NCBI RefSeq assembly: GCF_000820515.1
Contig: NZ_JXDG01000029.1
Coordinates: forward strand, 1 to 47,966
DNA length: 47,966 bases
Direction of reading: 5' to 3'
From: Pseudomonas batumici
GTDB taxonomy: Bacteria > Pseudomonadota > Gammaproteobacteria > Pseudomonadales > Pseudomonadaceae
Shown one piece after another: positions 34,757 through 42,432 of this stretch (its first letter is position 1; each line of letters starts with the position of its first letter). The notes beneath the pieces are model-generated. The model was not told the DNA's origin, ran no database searches, and saw only the letters and a list, made by a program, of their open reading frames with translations. The position numbers were made by a program, and so were the translations under genes.

Positions 34757-35620
34757 TCATTTAGCTTCGGTTGTGCCAATCGAGCTGTTGCACATGGCAA
34801 TCAGGTTTTTTTTCTGTGTCTCGTCCGTCGTGCTTTTGATCAGATTCAGGCATTGCTCCAGAACAGCATATCGCTGCAGGCCCTGCGTCAGGTTTTGTGC
34901 GGCAACGCCGGTGGAAAACATTTTCCCCAGGTGATGTGAAACGCCTGAGGCGCTGTCGCCTTTAATCCCTGAATCAAAGCTTCCGAATACAGACATGGCG
35001 TCCTGCTTGGTGATGCTCAGCGCTTGGCTGATCTCTTTTTGCTTTTGAGCCACTGCGGCTTCTGACGTCTTGATACCCTCGTCCACGGGGATAAGGGTTT
35101 GCTGTACTTCCACAGGCGTCAGTGTTTGGTTGGATTTGAGCTTGGTTTCTACGTTTGGGGGTAATGAGACCAGTTCAGACAGCCGCTCAGATAGCAGTTT
35201 ATTGCCTGGGGTCGGTCCATTTTCAATCAGGGTTTTGTGTTCGAGAAGTTGGGCTTTCGCCGATTTCAGCAGCGTTACCTGTTGGTCTTTTACGGCCAGT
35301 TCTTTTGTCAGTTTCGATACGGTCTGTTGTTGCTCCGGGGCTGTACCGGTTTGCCCCGCTTGGGGGCCTTCGCCATAAGTTGCATAGACGGGTTTGATTT
35401 CAAATGCATTATTACCTTCAGCCGCTTTGGACACGGCCAATGGAACATAGGCGGCATCGATGTTCTTGAATCCTAGGTTCATGCTGACGCCCGTCGACTC
35501 AGTAGTTGGCGCTGAAATATCAATACCCAGTACCTGCTTGGAGGTGTACACCAGAGGCGCTTGCTGCAAGGGTGAGCATCCACTGATCAGAAGGCTTGTG
35601 GTTAGGATGTATTTATTCAT
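34757..35620 (-). CDS. lipoprotein with coiled-coil region
   Basis: The 287-residue protein has a lipoprotein signal (MNKYILTTSLLISGCSPLQ, Cys15). A predicted long helix runs at about residues 100-150 (KLTKELAVKDQQVTLLKSAK, with charged heptads) and more helices follow in the C-terminal half, where a Cys pair (EQCLNLIK, AMCNSSIG) closes the protein. GGAG precedes the ATG at 35620. Its start overlaps the 3' end of the upstream gene by eight bases, so they are coupled. No family is recognised; it is an envelope protein, probably acting with its partner. Confidence 0.7.
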   Translation of the reverse strand: MNKYILTTSLLISGCSPLQQAPLVYTSKQVLGIDISAPTTESTGVSMNLGFKNIDAAYVPLAVSKAAEGNNAFEIKPVYATYGEGPQAGQTGTAPEQQQTVSKLTKELAVKDQQVTLLKSAKAQLLEHKTLIENGPTPGNKLLSERLSELVSLPPNVETKLKSNQTLTPVEVQQTLIPVDEGIKTSEAAVAQKQKEISQALSITKQDAMSVFGSFDSGIKGDSASGVSHHLGKMFSTGVAAQNLTQGLQRYAVLEQCLNLIKSTTDETQKKNLIAMCNSSIGTTEAK

Positions 35621-36026
35621 GGCGGGCTCCTCGGTCGGGGTAGAGGCACAGGGTGTTGATGTCGACCCCGGCCGCTTCAAGTGTGGTCCTTAACGCGTTG
35701 ATGGCTTCGGCGCTGCTATTGATGAACACAGCCGCGCATTGACCGGTGGGTAGGCTCAGGAATGTTTCTTTGCTGAAGCCGATGGAGAAGCCAGTCGGGC
35801 CACTGATAATCCCAACGCCACGACTTTCCAAAAAAAGAGTTTTTTGAGGTTCTGTGGTGTCGATGGTGTAGATGGGCAGCCCGTAATAGGTCTGAACCAA
35901 GGCACCATGGTCATAAATGTTGATGACGCTGCAGCCCGATAGCACTGCGGTTGCCAAAAAGCCTGTGCCAATTGCAATGAACCACTCGCCGGTCTTGATT
36001 GACTTTATGTCCGGGCTGTTGTGCAT
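35613..36026 (-). CDS. small lipoprotein, first gene of a coupled pair
   Basis: The protein has 137 residues from the ATG at 36026, chosen because AAGGAT lies at good distance. The signal (WFIAIGTGFLATAVLSGCSV) carries a lipobox LSGC. The mature part has ALVQTYYGLPIYTIDTTEP, GVGIISGPTGFSIGFSKETF and CAAVFINSSAEAINALRTTL with Cys residues. It overlaps the next lipoprotein gene by eight bases; together they look like a two-component envelope unit of unknown role. Confidence 0.68.
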   Translation of the reverse strand: MHNSPDIKSIKTGEWFIAIGTGFLATAVLSGCSVINIYDHGALVQTYYGLPIYTIDTTEPQKTLFLESRGVGIISGPTGFSIGFSKETFLSLPTGQCAAVFINSSAEAINALRTTLEAAGVDINTLCLYPDRGARHE

Positions 36027-36340
36027 TGCGCATCCTTGCTGATGAGGCTTGCTGTGAGTCGTTGAGCACCGTGGAGCTTGGGTTTGAAAAACAATATAGA
36101 CGTGTTTTTCAGTGGCTGTGGATACCCCTGCATATTTCTTCAAGCAGCGTTGAATTTTATGCGGCGGCGGGCGAAATTTTTATGGGGTAACGCGGATCTG
36201 CTTGCTATCCCGGAAATGGTTGGACACAGCCTGTAGTGGTCAACTAATCCCGGACACGACGTTCGGTTTTCTCGGCCTGAGCTGGTGTCAGGCGATCGCC
36301 TAATAGGGCTGATGCGGCTATTGAGCTTCATACTCAAATG

Positions 36341-36363
36341 AACGGGAAGTAGTGCTTCCCGTT
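36341..36363 (-). terminator. terminator hairpin of the DUF6124 gene
   Basis: AACGGGAAG-TAGTG-CTTCCCGTT is a perfect nine-base stem with a five-base loop, 20 bases beyond the stop of the minus-strand DUF6124 gene. The flanks have only short T runs on either strand. Confidence 0.6.
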
Positions 36364-36383
36364 CTTCTCTCGTTTGAGGGCTG

Positions 36384-36725
36384 TCAGACGCTGACTGCTT
36401 GCTCATTCAGCACCGAGTCCATCTTGAGTTGTGCCAGCTCAATCAGATGCACCACACCCATCGCCACCTTGCGGTGTGAACCGGTCTGGTTGTCAGCGTG
36501 TTCATAGGCCGTGGCCGCAGCGGATTGCAGAATCGAGTAGACGTTGACCAGGGCCTCTTCCTGATGCCTGGGGTCAGGTAGATGGTCATGCAGTACTTTG
36601 TTTGGGGCGGGTTTCGAGCCTGCGTCCGGACCGAGGTTGTAGTGAGACAAAACCCGGTCGGCAATACGAGGGTCGATGGTTTCAACGTTGGAGGTTGGGG
36701 GCGGGTTGGGGGTAGGCTTGAACAT
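36384..36725 (-). CDS. DUF6124 family protein
   Basis: The 113-residue protein begins MFKPTPNPP, the hallmark start of this Pseudomonas-limited family. It is followed by a disordered Pro/Thr stretch and a helical C-terminal half with TAYEHADNQTGSHRKVAMGVVHLIELAQL. Function unknown; many paralogues per genome are usual. GGAGTACC lies ahead of the ATG at 36725. The leader contains a C4-like antisense RNA element and its target. A truncated relative is at 10884-10980. Confidence 0.85.
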   Translation of the reverse strand: MFKPTPNPPPTSNVETIDPRIADRVLSHYNLGPDAGSKPAPNKVLHDHLPDPRHQEEALVNVYSILQSAAATAYEHADNQTGSHRKVAMGVVHLIELAQLKMDSVLNEQAVSV

Positions 36726-36803
36726 AGTACGAGGTACTCCAAGTGCATGTTTTGGAGCCGTCACCATCGCTACCAAACGATTTAAGGGTGGCGGCCGTAC
36801 GCA

Positions 36804-36826
36804 GGTTGGTAGACCGGTGCACTAGG
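36804..36826 (-). promoter_or_regulatory. target segment complementary to the C4-like RNA
   Basis: On the minus-strand transcript this reads CCTAGTGCACCGGTCTACC and AACC. It is complementary, with small bulges, to the segment transcribed from 36941-36915 (blocks CCTAG, CACCG, CTACCAA, CC). The TAG in it is the stop of a 14-codon leader frame (36866-36822, MVVVRRASADAPGS). It lies about 80-100 bases before the DUF6124 start codon. Confidence 0.5.
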
Positions 36827-36870
36827 AACCCGGCGCGTCCGCGGACGCCCTGCGCACGACCACCATAAAA

Positions 36871-36990
36871 GCTGAGGCCGAAAAAAAGCGCCTTGCTCAA
36901 GGTGGCGCTTTGCGCCTAGTTACACCGAGGGCTACCAAACCCTGTCACTGATATGCAGTGATAACTCGAAGATAGCCACCGGTGCGGGCA
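36871..36990 (-). ncRNA. C4-like antisense RNA with intrinsic terminator, leader of DUF6124
   Basis: Read on the minus strand, this stretch has a closing stem (GGTGGC near 36980 with GCCACC near 36900) and a small hairpin (CACTG...CAGTG). These are followed by GGTTTGGTAGCC...CGGTGTAACTAGG, which can pair with the target at 36804-36826, then GCGC-AAA-GCGC. It ends in AGCGCC..CTTG-AG-CAAGGCGCT followed by seven T (to 36871), a textbook terminator. A leader RNA that ends before its complementary target in the same transcript is the layout of C4 antisense RNAs of P4/P1-like phages and many Pseudomonas loci. Whether it belongs to that family needs a covariance-model search. Confidence 0.5.
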
Positions 36991-37021
36991 GGCGCAAGCG
37001 GTCAGGATTTTCTAGGAAATT

Positions 37022-37307
37022 TCAGTCAAGGGAAAGAGAGTTCTCTTGCAGGTCGCGAAAGAACTGGTTGTCCGGGGACGAGTAAAAAATGATTCCTGTC
37101 AGGAAGCGCTGTGGATCTGGAGGGCTGAACTGAGGTGGGCGCGCTCGTAAGGGCACTTCGATGAAGGACCACGTCGAGGGAGTCGTCCTCCAAGGCTTCC
37201 AGAAAACCAATCTGCGATCTGCTGATAAAGAACAATGAGCCCAATTGGGTTTCCATCAGGCGCTTCTGCGGATCATCTGTAAAGCTGGTCTGAACAATCG
37301 CACCAAT
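37022..37307 (-). pseudogene. 5'-truncated and frameshifted gene remnant
   Basis: From 37307 the minus strand reads IGAIVQTSFTDDPQKRLMET and QLGSLFFISRSQIGFLEALE in one frame, after a stop directly upstream. Around 37170-37160 sensible coding moves to another frame (FIEVPLRARPPQFSPPDPQR, then FLTGIIFYSSPDNQFFRDLQ) and ends at a TGA at 37022. Both pieces have natural protein composition and join into one product of about 94 residues, with no start codon at the 5' end. Probably the tail of a lost gene; the family is not recognised. Confidence 0.5.
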
Positions 37308-37489
37308 TTAAATGGGCGAAGAATGGAATCTCAACAGCGAGGTCAGCAGCATGGCAGCCGAAACCAAAAATCAGGGACCTTCATACCGCTTGGGCTATAG
37401 GCTAGGGCGGTTCTCTGGTCGTTACCTGAGGTCTGAGGACATTGCCATGTGTGGGCGTGACTCGGCTTACGTCACGCCTTACAGTCGTT

Positions 37490-38671
37490 TTAGGGTTGAA
37501 GAACCCAGTATTTATTTGGGGGGATAACGTGGAAGCCATATCTTTTGTTGGCTCTCAAGTTCTCTCCAATCATATAGTGCATGTCTCCCAGTACTCGGCT
37601 TGAATTTCCATATTTTGAATGCCCTAAAATGTCCTCTATACTAAGTGCTTGGGTAATGTCGATGGAGTCAATGCCTGGATAAAAAAAGCCGGCGGGCCCA
37701 CTAAAACCTAACATGTCACGATCTGCCATGTAGGAGCTGGATGAGAGTTTAAGTGCTCTATCATCTGATGACATGTAGATTGTCGTTCGACCAAAATCTG
37801 CAAACGAGTCCTTGTAGGTCTTGAAAAAGGTTTCTCGTGGAAAGTCAGGCGCTGCCAGTATTATATTTCCAAAGTGTTGCTTGAAAAATTTGTGATTTTC
37901 AGCGTAAAGACTGGTCAGTGCTGGTATAACAACTTTTGATCCCATGCTGTGTGCCAAAATATGTATTCTTTTTCCGTTGTTTGATGCGGCTAGCTTTGAA
38001 AGGAAGTTCTTGAAGTCATCAGTTGAGTCAATGGCTCTACCGAAGTCACGATTGTACTTTAAAGGTTCGCCAATAGAGGGCCAGCTAAAGACGAATGTCT
38101 GAAGGTTTAAGTCTAGGTCGTAAGATACTTGAGCGGCACGCTTGATTGAGTCTTCGAATTTGACGTTGAATCCATGCACAAATAGAAGAATATCTCCCTT
38201 GCTCAGCTGGTCGTCAGCCTTGAGGCTTTTGAAAAAATCAGCCTCGGATAGTGCCTGGGATTGGCTGCTCTCGATTGAGATGATAGGGTCGTTTTTTTCA
38301 TCTTTGAGGCCGGCCTTCATCAGTATTTTAAAAAAAGTGCTGTGGGAGTCTTTATAGCTCCCACGCTCTCTGGCGAGTGGGATTAATACGACCTCTTGAC
38401 CGTATGATAAAGAATTTTTAGACGTGTCGATTTCAGGCAGGAAACCACCCTCTGCATTTTTTCTTCTGTTGGTCGCATATTTAACTTTTATTGCAGCGTA
38501 TTGCTCAAGGCCGTAATTGATTTTCTCTGATAAAGTAACAGTTTCAGCCTCTGGTATGGCGGAAGGTTTAGGTTCGGGTGGAGGCTTTACTGATGCGCAG
38601 CTACTAAGCAGGAGTGATGCGAGTACTAGAGAGAATAATTTTTCCGGTTTGGTTGCAAAAAAAATGTCCAT
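37490..38671 (-). CDS. DUF900-type alpha/beta hydrolase lipoprotein
   Basis: The 393-residue protein has a lipobox signal (FSLVLASLLLSSCASV). The hydrolase fold is of the DUF900 (esterase/lipase-like) kind: KVKYATNRRKNAEGG near residue 65, LLFVHGFNVKFEDSIKRA, FSWPSIGEP, the nucleophile elbow ILAHSMGSKVV and ILAAPDFPRETF. The substrate is unknown. The gene is clearly AT-richer than most of the window (many AAA, TTT and ATA codons), suggesting transfer. AGGTTCAAG lies before the ATG at 38671. It stands alone on the minus strand between gene debris and an inverted-repeat element. Confidence 0.8.
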   Translation of the reverse strand: MDIFFATKPEKLFSLVLASLLLSSCASVKPPPEPKPSAIPEAETVTLSEKINYGLEQYAAIKVKYATNRRKNAEGGFLPEIDTSKNSLSYGQEVVLIPLARERGSYKDSHSTFFKILMKAGLKDEKNDPIISIESSQSQALSEADFFKSLKADDQLSKGDILLFVHGFNVKFEDSIKRAAQVSYDLDLNLQTFVFSWPSIGEPLKYNRDFGRAIDSTDDFKNFLSKLAASNNGKRIHILAHSMGSKVVIPALTSLYAENHKFFKQHFGNIILAAPDFPRETFFKTYKDSFADFGRTTIYMSSDDRALKLSSSSYMADRDMLGFSGPAGFFYPGIDSIDITQALSIEDILGHSKYGNSSRVLGDMHYMIGENLRANKRYGFHVIPPNKYWVLQP

Positions 38672-38793
38672 ATTCTTGAACCTGAAAGGGGAGGGGCTGT
38701 GCAAGTATAGGTGGCTTTTGAGAGCAGGTAGTTTAGTTTTACATAAACAAGGAGTCCGTATGACTACCTGCTGAGTAGCATCCCTTCTGAAAT

Positions 38794-38912
38794 GAAAAGG
38801 TGACAGATTTATTTTCTACCCTGGACAACGGATTTTGGCTGAAGGCCACCTGCGGGGACGCGGAGGTTAGCCGAGGTCGGATTCTGCGTAAAATAAATTT
38901 GTCCCGCTTTTC
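38794..38912. mobile_element. short inverted-repeat element (MITE-like), copy 1
   Basis: GAAAAGGTGACAGATTTATT (from 38794, ending TTTT...) faces AAAATAAATTTGTCCCGCTT (from 38890, ending TTC at 38912), an inverted repeat of about 22 bases. The 74-base interior has its own hairpin, GGCCACCT...AGGTTAGCC, at about 38845-38872. A shorter copy with the same ends is at 42372-42419. No coding capacity, so it would be moved by a transposase elsewhere. The 389-base gap between flanking genes contains nothing else firm. Confidence 0.65.
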
Positions 38913-39060
38913 GCCCACTGCCACTACCACGTGGCCGCGCAGAACGGAGAGGCTGGTCGGTCTTGAGTCAGTCGCTGGTTTCGATTTTGTCGTCGATCAT
39001 GCTGCCGACCTTTCGCATGGAGATGAGCCCCACCCGGCGCCGGACGAGGCTCAGCCGGGT

Positions 39061-39594
39061 TTACTTCAGGGCAACCCTGGGGAAGTCCAACGGAACATCC
39101 AGGGCGACGTTGATGTAGTTGGTGAACAGATTCAACGCCACATGGGCCAAGAGCTCGACGATCTGCTCATCATCAAAGCCCGCTTCCCGCAGGTTCGCCA
39201 CATCGGCGTCGTTGAGCTGTGCCCGATGCTCGACCACCTTGAGAGCGAAGGTCAGTGCCGCGTCAGTTTTGCCATCGGTGGACAGCCCGACCTGCGCTGC
39301 CGACATGTCGGCGGCTGAGGCACCGGCCTTCTGGCCGAGCACCGTGTGGGCCGCCAGGCAGTATTCACAGCGGTTGCGATTGGCGATGGCCACGGCAATC
39401 TGCTCGCCCAGTTTTGCACCCAGCTTGCCTTTGCCCAATGCACCAAAGGCACCCCACATGCTCTGCAAGGCCGCCGGCGAATTGGCCACCGCCTTGAACA
39501 TGTTCGGGGTGGCATCGAAGACTTGCTGGATCTGCGCCAGAAGCGGCTGGCTGGCGGCAGGGGCGTTTTGAGTTTGAAGGCTGACACGGGACAT
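39061..39594 (-). CDS. carboxymuconolactone decarboxylase/AhpD-family protein
   Basis: The 177-residue all-helical protein has the AhpD-like active-site motif EYCLAAHTVLGQKAG (CxxC variant Cys-Glu-Tyr-Cys, then His). Proteins with this motif are alkylhydroperoxidase-like antioxidant or decarboxylase relatives. The C-terminal LAHVALNLFTNYINVALDVPLDFP is typical of the subgroup found next to AraC regulators. It is divergent from the AraC gene at 39734 with 139 bases between, so likely controlled by it. Confidence 0.88.
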   Translation of the reverse strand: MSRVSLQTQNAPAASQPLLAQIQQVFDATPNMFKAVANSPAALQSMWGAFGALGKGKLGAKLGEQIAVAIANRNRCEYCLAAHTVLGQKAGASAADMSAAQVGLSTDGKTDAALTFALKVVEHRAQLNDADVANLREAGFDDEQIVELLAHVALNLFTNYINVALDVPLDFPRVALK

Positions 39595-39733
39595 GGCTAT
39601 CTCCTAAGGTTGGGAAAACAACCGGCGAGGGGATGGATGGGTTAACCCCGCCGGGTAACGCGAGGTCGCAGTATAAGAAGACGTTCTGTATGATTGGGAT
39701 CAATACGTCCGACAAACATACCAATTGGTTCAT

Positions 39734-40609
39734 ATGAGCAATCTGCCGCCTCTTGACCGTCTTTCCGGCATCCTCGAACGCTTCCGCGTCCAGGCCGAGC
39801 TCCATCACTCGGGTGCGCTGTGCGGGATCAGCCACTTCGACGCCCGCGAGGGGCATGGCTACCTGCACGTGCTGCGTCGCGGTGAGCTGGAGGTGCGCCA
39901 TCCGGGCAGAGGTGAGTTGCCCGCCTCGATGCGTTTCGATGAACCGACCCTGCTGCTGTATCCACGCCCCGTTACCCATCGCTTCCACAACCCGCCCGAG
40001 GAAGGTTCCGACTTCACCTGCGCGCGGCTGAATTTCGACGGTGGCGCCTACAACCCGCTGGCACGGGCGCTGCCGGCGTTAGTGGCGATACCGCTGGCGC
40101 GGGTGTCGGGTCTGGAGCTGGCGCTCGAACTGTTGTTCGCCGAAGTCGATCACGCGCGCTGCGGACAGCGTCTGCTGGTCGACCGGATCTTCGAAGTGGT
40201 GGTGATTCAACTGATGCGCTGGCTGCTCGATCACCCGCAGGAAGCCGGCGTGCGCCCCGGCTTCATCACCGGGCTGTCGGACCCGCGCCTGGCCCGCGCG
40301 CTGGTGGCCATGCACGAGGCGCCCGGGGAGAACTGGTCGCTGGAGCGCATGGCCGGATGCGCCGGCATGTCGCGCACAGCGTTCGCCAACCACTTTCGCG
40401 AGGTGGTCGGCCAGACGCCCGCTGACTATCTGGGCGACTGGCGCATGGCACTGGCCCAAGGACGGCTGCGCGCAGGTCAACCGATCAAGCTGCTGGCGGA
40501 GGAACTGGGTTACGCGAATCCATCGGCACTGTCGCGCGCCTTTACGGCCAGGGTCGGCCTGTCGCCACGGGGGTGGTTGGCGAAAAGCTTGGAGGAGGTG
40601 GGCATCTGA
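39734..40609 (+). CDS. AraC-family regulator with cupin sensor
   Basis: The 291-residue protein has an N-terminal cupin_6-type sensor (GALCGISHFDAREGHGYLHVLRRGELEV, PTLLLYPRPVTHRFHNP) and a C-terminal AraC double HTH (WSLERMAGCAGMSRTAFANHFREVVGQTPADYL; IKLLAEELGYANPSALSRAF). The ATG at 39734 is used; an upstream TTG in frame adds three residues only. It is divergent from the AhpD-family gene, which is its probable target. Confidence 0.88.
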   Translation: MSNLPPLDRLSGILERFRVQAELHHSGALCGISHFDAREGHGYLHVLRRGELEVRHPGRGELPASMRFDEPTLLLYPRPVTHRFHNPPEEGSDFTCARLNFDGGAYNPLARALPALVAIPLARVSGLELALELLFAEVDHARCGQRLLVDRIFEVVVIQLMRWLLDHPQEAGVRPGFITGLSDPRLARALVAMHEAPGENWSLERMAGCAGMSRTAFANHFREVVGQTPADYLGDWRMALAQGRLRAGQPIKLLAEELGYANPSALSRAFTARVGLSPRGWLAKSLEEVGI

Positions 40610-40682
40610 AGGTTTTTTATGGAGGTGGGGGCCGCTATCGACCCCAAGCATCTGACCGTGATGACGGAGCGGCTCGATCGCA

Positions 40683-40985
40683 CTAGGCCGGGATCGTTGA
40701 TCCAAGGTGCAAAACGGTCGCGGGGCCTGCCCTGAAGGTCGGACTGTATGCGTCAGCTGCAATCATATGAGGCGTAATGTCATGAGCTTCCAGGGCTGAT
40801 TTCGACGCCCATCGCTCGATCAAAACAAATTGGTCTTCATTGTCGGCGACCCTATGAAGGTCGTATTGCAGACACCCTTCTTCATTTCTGACAAGTGGGG
40901 CAAGTTTTTCAAATGCATCAATTTGCTCTTGTCCTCGCCCCGCCTGCGTAGAAATCAAAATGACTAGCTTCACTTCATTAGACAT
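40683..40985 (-). CDS. putative quinol monooxygenase (ABM domain)
   Basis: The 100-residue protein has the dimeric ABM pattern VILISTQAGRGQEQIDAFEK, VRNEEGCLQYDLHR, DQFVLIERWASKSALEAHD. YgiN-like members oxidise quinols without a cofactor or act on polyketide quinones. The ATG at 40985 is preferred over 40991. It is isolated, beside IS debris. Confidence 0.85.
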   Translation of the reverse strand: MSNEVKLVILISTQAGRGQEQIDAFEKLAPLVRNEEGCLQYDLHRVADNEDQFVLIERWASKSALEAHDITPHMIAADAYSPTFRAGPATVLHLGSTIPA

Positions 40986-41104
40986 AAACATGCTCCATGC
41001 CGGTGTTCAGAAATTTGATTGCACATTGGTGCAGGCTATCAGTGTGATCGTCAGGGCAGGAAAGCATGATTTCGCCTTATACAGCAAGCTGGAGCAGGGC
41101 GGGC

Positions 41105-41205
41105 TCAACCGGCCGACGCAACAAGCTGTTGTAAGCGATCGGCCGGCGTTTCAAAGTTCAAGGTTTCACGTTGCCGCTCGACATTTTGCAAGGGCGACCT
41201 GTTAT
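41105..41205 (-). pseudogene. C-terminal remnant of an IS30-family transposase
   Basis: The minus strand encodes NVERQRETLNFETPADRLQQ and LVASAG, then TGA. This fits the closing motif of IS30-type transposases (LNxRPRxTLxFxTPAxxL). The catalytic DDE part and the element ends are missing, so only the tail of a decayed insertion remains. The surrounding 40986-41224 gap holds nothing else. Confidence 0.65.
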
Positions 41206-41224
41206 TCCATCGCCCGAGGTTTCG

Positions 41225-41638
41225 CTAATCGCGCAAGATCGCCTCACCGGTCCGCGGGTTTGTCAGGGTCACATTCTCCAGCGCTCGAATGCGCCAGATC
41301 TCGTCCTGTCTCGTCAGCACGGCGAGAATCAGCGTATCCACTGCGTGTGGTCCGGCCGGGTGAGCGGCGCCGGCCGCCAGGCGACTCCAGAAATGTATGA
41401 CTGCCACCCCGTCGGCGATATGAGCCATATCGATGAGTTCGTTCTGGAGCGTAGAGTCACGATAGATCGTTTCGTGAATGGGAACGTGGAGCGCCACGAT
41501 CTCTTCAATGCCCCGGACATAGTGGCCGAAACGATTCACGAACGTCGCATCTTGATCGAACAGGCCACCGAGAGCCACCATGTCGTGGCTGTTCCAAGCC
41601 GCTTGGAACGCACCGGGTGCATCTTCAGGTCTTTTCAT
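41225..41638 (-). CDS. SgcJ/EcaC-like SnoaL-fold protein
   Basis: The 137-residue NTF2-fold protein has FQAAWNSHDMVALGGLFDQDATFVNRFGHYVRGIEEI at the N terminus and VLTRQDEIWRIRALENVTLTN at the end, typical of the SgcJ/EcaC oxidoreductase-like group of unknown function. It lies 12 bases after the DUF4157-like gene on the same strand and is probably co-transcribed with it. Confidence 0.82.
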   Translation of the reverse strand: MKRPEDAPGAFQAAWNSHDMVALGGLFDQDATFVNRFGHYVRGIEEIVALHVPIHETIYRDSTLQNELIDMAHIADGVAVIHFWSRLAAGAAHPAGPHAVDTLILAVLTRQDEIWRIRALENVTLTNPRTGEAILRD

Positions 41639-41650
41639 CTTTGCGACCCT

Positions 41651-42247
41651 TCAGTCAGTTTCTTTCCGCACCGAGCGTCTGACCTCAGCCTGTATGGCAT
41701 AAGCCGGTGCCTCCACAGCATTGAAGTCTTGTGTATAACGCTGGGCAAATCCTTCTACCCCCCATTCCTGATACTGCTGCACATGCTTTAATTCGTGGGC
41801 CCAGAGCGCGACGTTCTGTTCTGCGGTTTGAGCGTCCTGGAAGACAATGATGTCGATCAGCGTCACGGCACCGACATCGGGGTTTTGCAGTATGGCATTG
41901 GCGGCACTGAGTTGGCTGTTGTCGCTGACTGTGTAGCGCGCGGCATCGAGGACGCTGGGGGCGTACCAGCGCAGCAGTTGCTCCCGGATGTGCGGTGGAA
42001 TGGGACGGGTGCCGGATTTGGCTGCTTCAGCGCGGGCTTGGGTCAGCCACAGCGCCAGGGCAGGTGCCGCGATCCGGTAGATACCACTAGGCAGGGGGCC
42101 GAGCAGCGGTCCCAGGTCTGGCAGACAGATGCAGCTATCCAGGCACACTTGTTTTTCGCCAACTGGGCAGGCATTGGTCTGGGCTGGGACTTCAAGAGTC
42201 AGGCAAAGAATACACAGCGCCACCAGGCGCGTGATGATGGGCGGCAT
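41651..42247 (-). CDS. exported DUF4157-like metallopeptidase-fold protein
   Basis: The protein has 198 residues with a signal peptide (RLVALCILCLTLEVPAQT). A Cys-rich stretch follows (ACPVGEKQVCLDSCICLPDLG), and later comes the zinc-peptidase-like motif VALWAHELKHVQQYQEWG, as in DUF4157 domains. A secreted peptidase or toxin-delivery domain is possible; here it stands without a secretion system. The ATG at 42247 has GGAGCGCCC upstream. The open frame continues upstream to 42388 but that part runs into an inverted-repeat element and is not considered coding. Confidence 0.78.
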   Translation of the reverse strand: MPPIITRLVALCILCLTLEVPAQTNACPVGEKQVCLDSCICLPDLGPLLGPLPSGIYRIAAPALALWLTQARAEAAKSGTRPIPPHIREQLLRWYAPSVLDAARYTVSDNSQLSAANAILQNPDVGAVTLIDIIVFQDAQTAEQNVALWAHELKHVQQYQEWGVEGFAQRYTQDFNAVEAPAYAIQAEVRRSVRKETD

Positions 42248-42371
42248 TGGGCGCTCCAGGGGCGGATGCAGCGCGAACAATGGGTCACTTGATCGACGAC
42301 CCCGCGTAGCTTTAGCGTAGTCCCGAACTAAGCGCTCCCAATAAGCGACAGACCACCTTTCCTGCGACTGC

Positions 42372-42419
42372 AAGGGTGACAGATTCATTTTCTACCTAAA
42401 ATAAACCTGTCTCACTTTT
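42372..42419. mobile_element. short inverted-repeat element (MITE-like), copy 2
   Basis: AAGGGTGACAGATTCATTTT (42372-42391) faces AAAATAAACCTGTCTCACTT (from 42398, then TT), the same arms as the element at 38794-38912, but only six bases lie between them. The arms have drifted, so it is an old or internally deleted copy. It sits between the divergent DUF4157-like and DHFR-like genes and must overlap their promoters. Confidence 0.6.
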
Positions 42420-42432
42420 CCCAAAGGAAGGC

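Noticed and set aside
36180..36340. GGTCAACTAATCCCGGACAC text resembling an IS3-type end
   Set aside because: Only one end-like stretch is visible, with no partner and no transposase remnant that I can translate with confidence.
36682..36900. 72-codon minus-strand frame through the DUF6124 leader (GGRAQGVRGRAGFLVHRS)
   Set aside because: It would start with TTG inside the terminator hairpin and has no ribosome-binding site; the leader is better explained by the RNA structure and the 14-codon frame.
37312..37527. 71-codon open frame on the plus strand (segment YRLGYRLGRFSGRYL)
   Set aside because: It overlaps the 3' end of the DUF900 gene and sits in debris. One internal ATG has a passable GAGGT before it, but composition and length do not support a gene.
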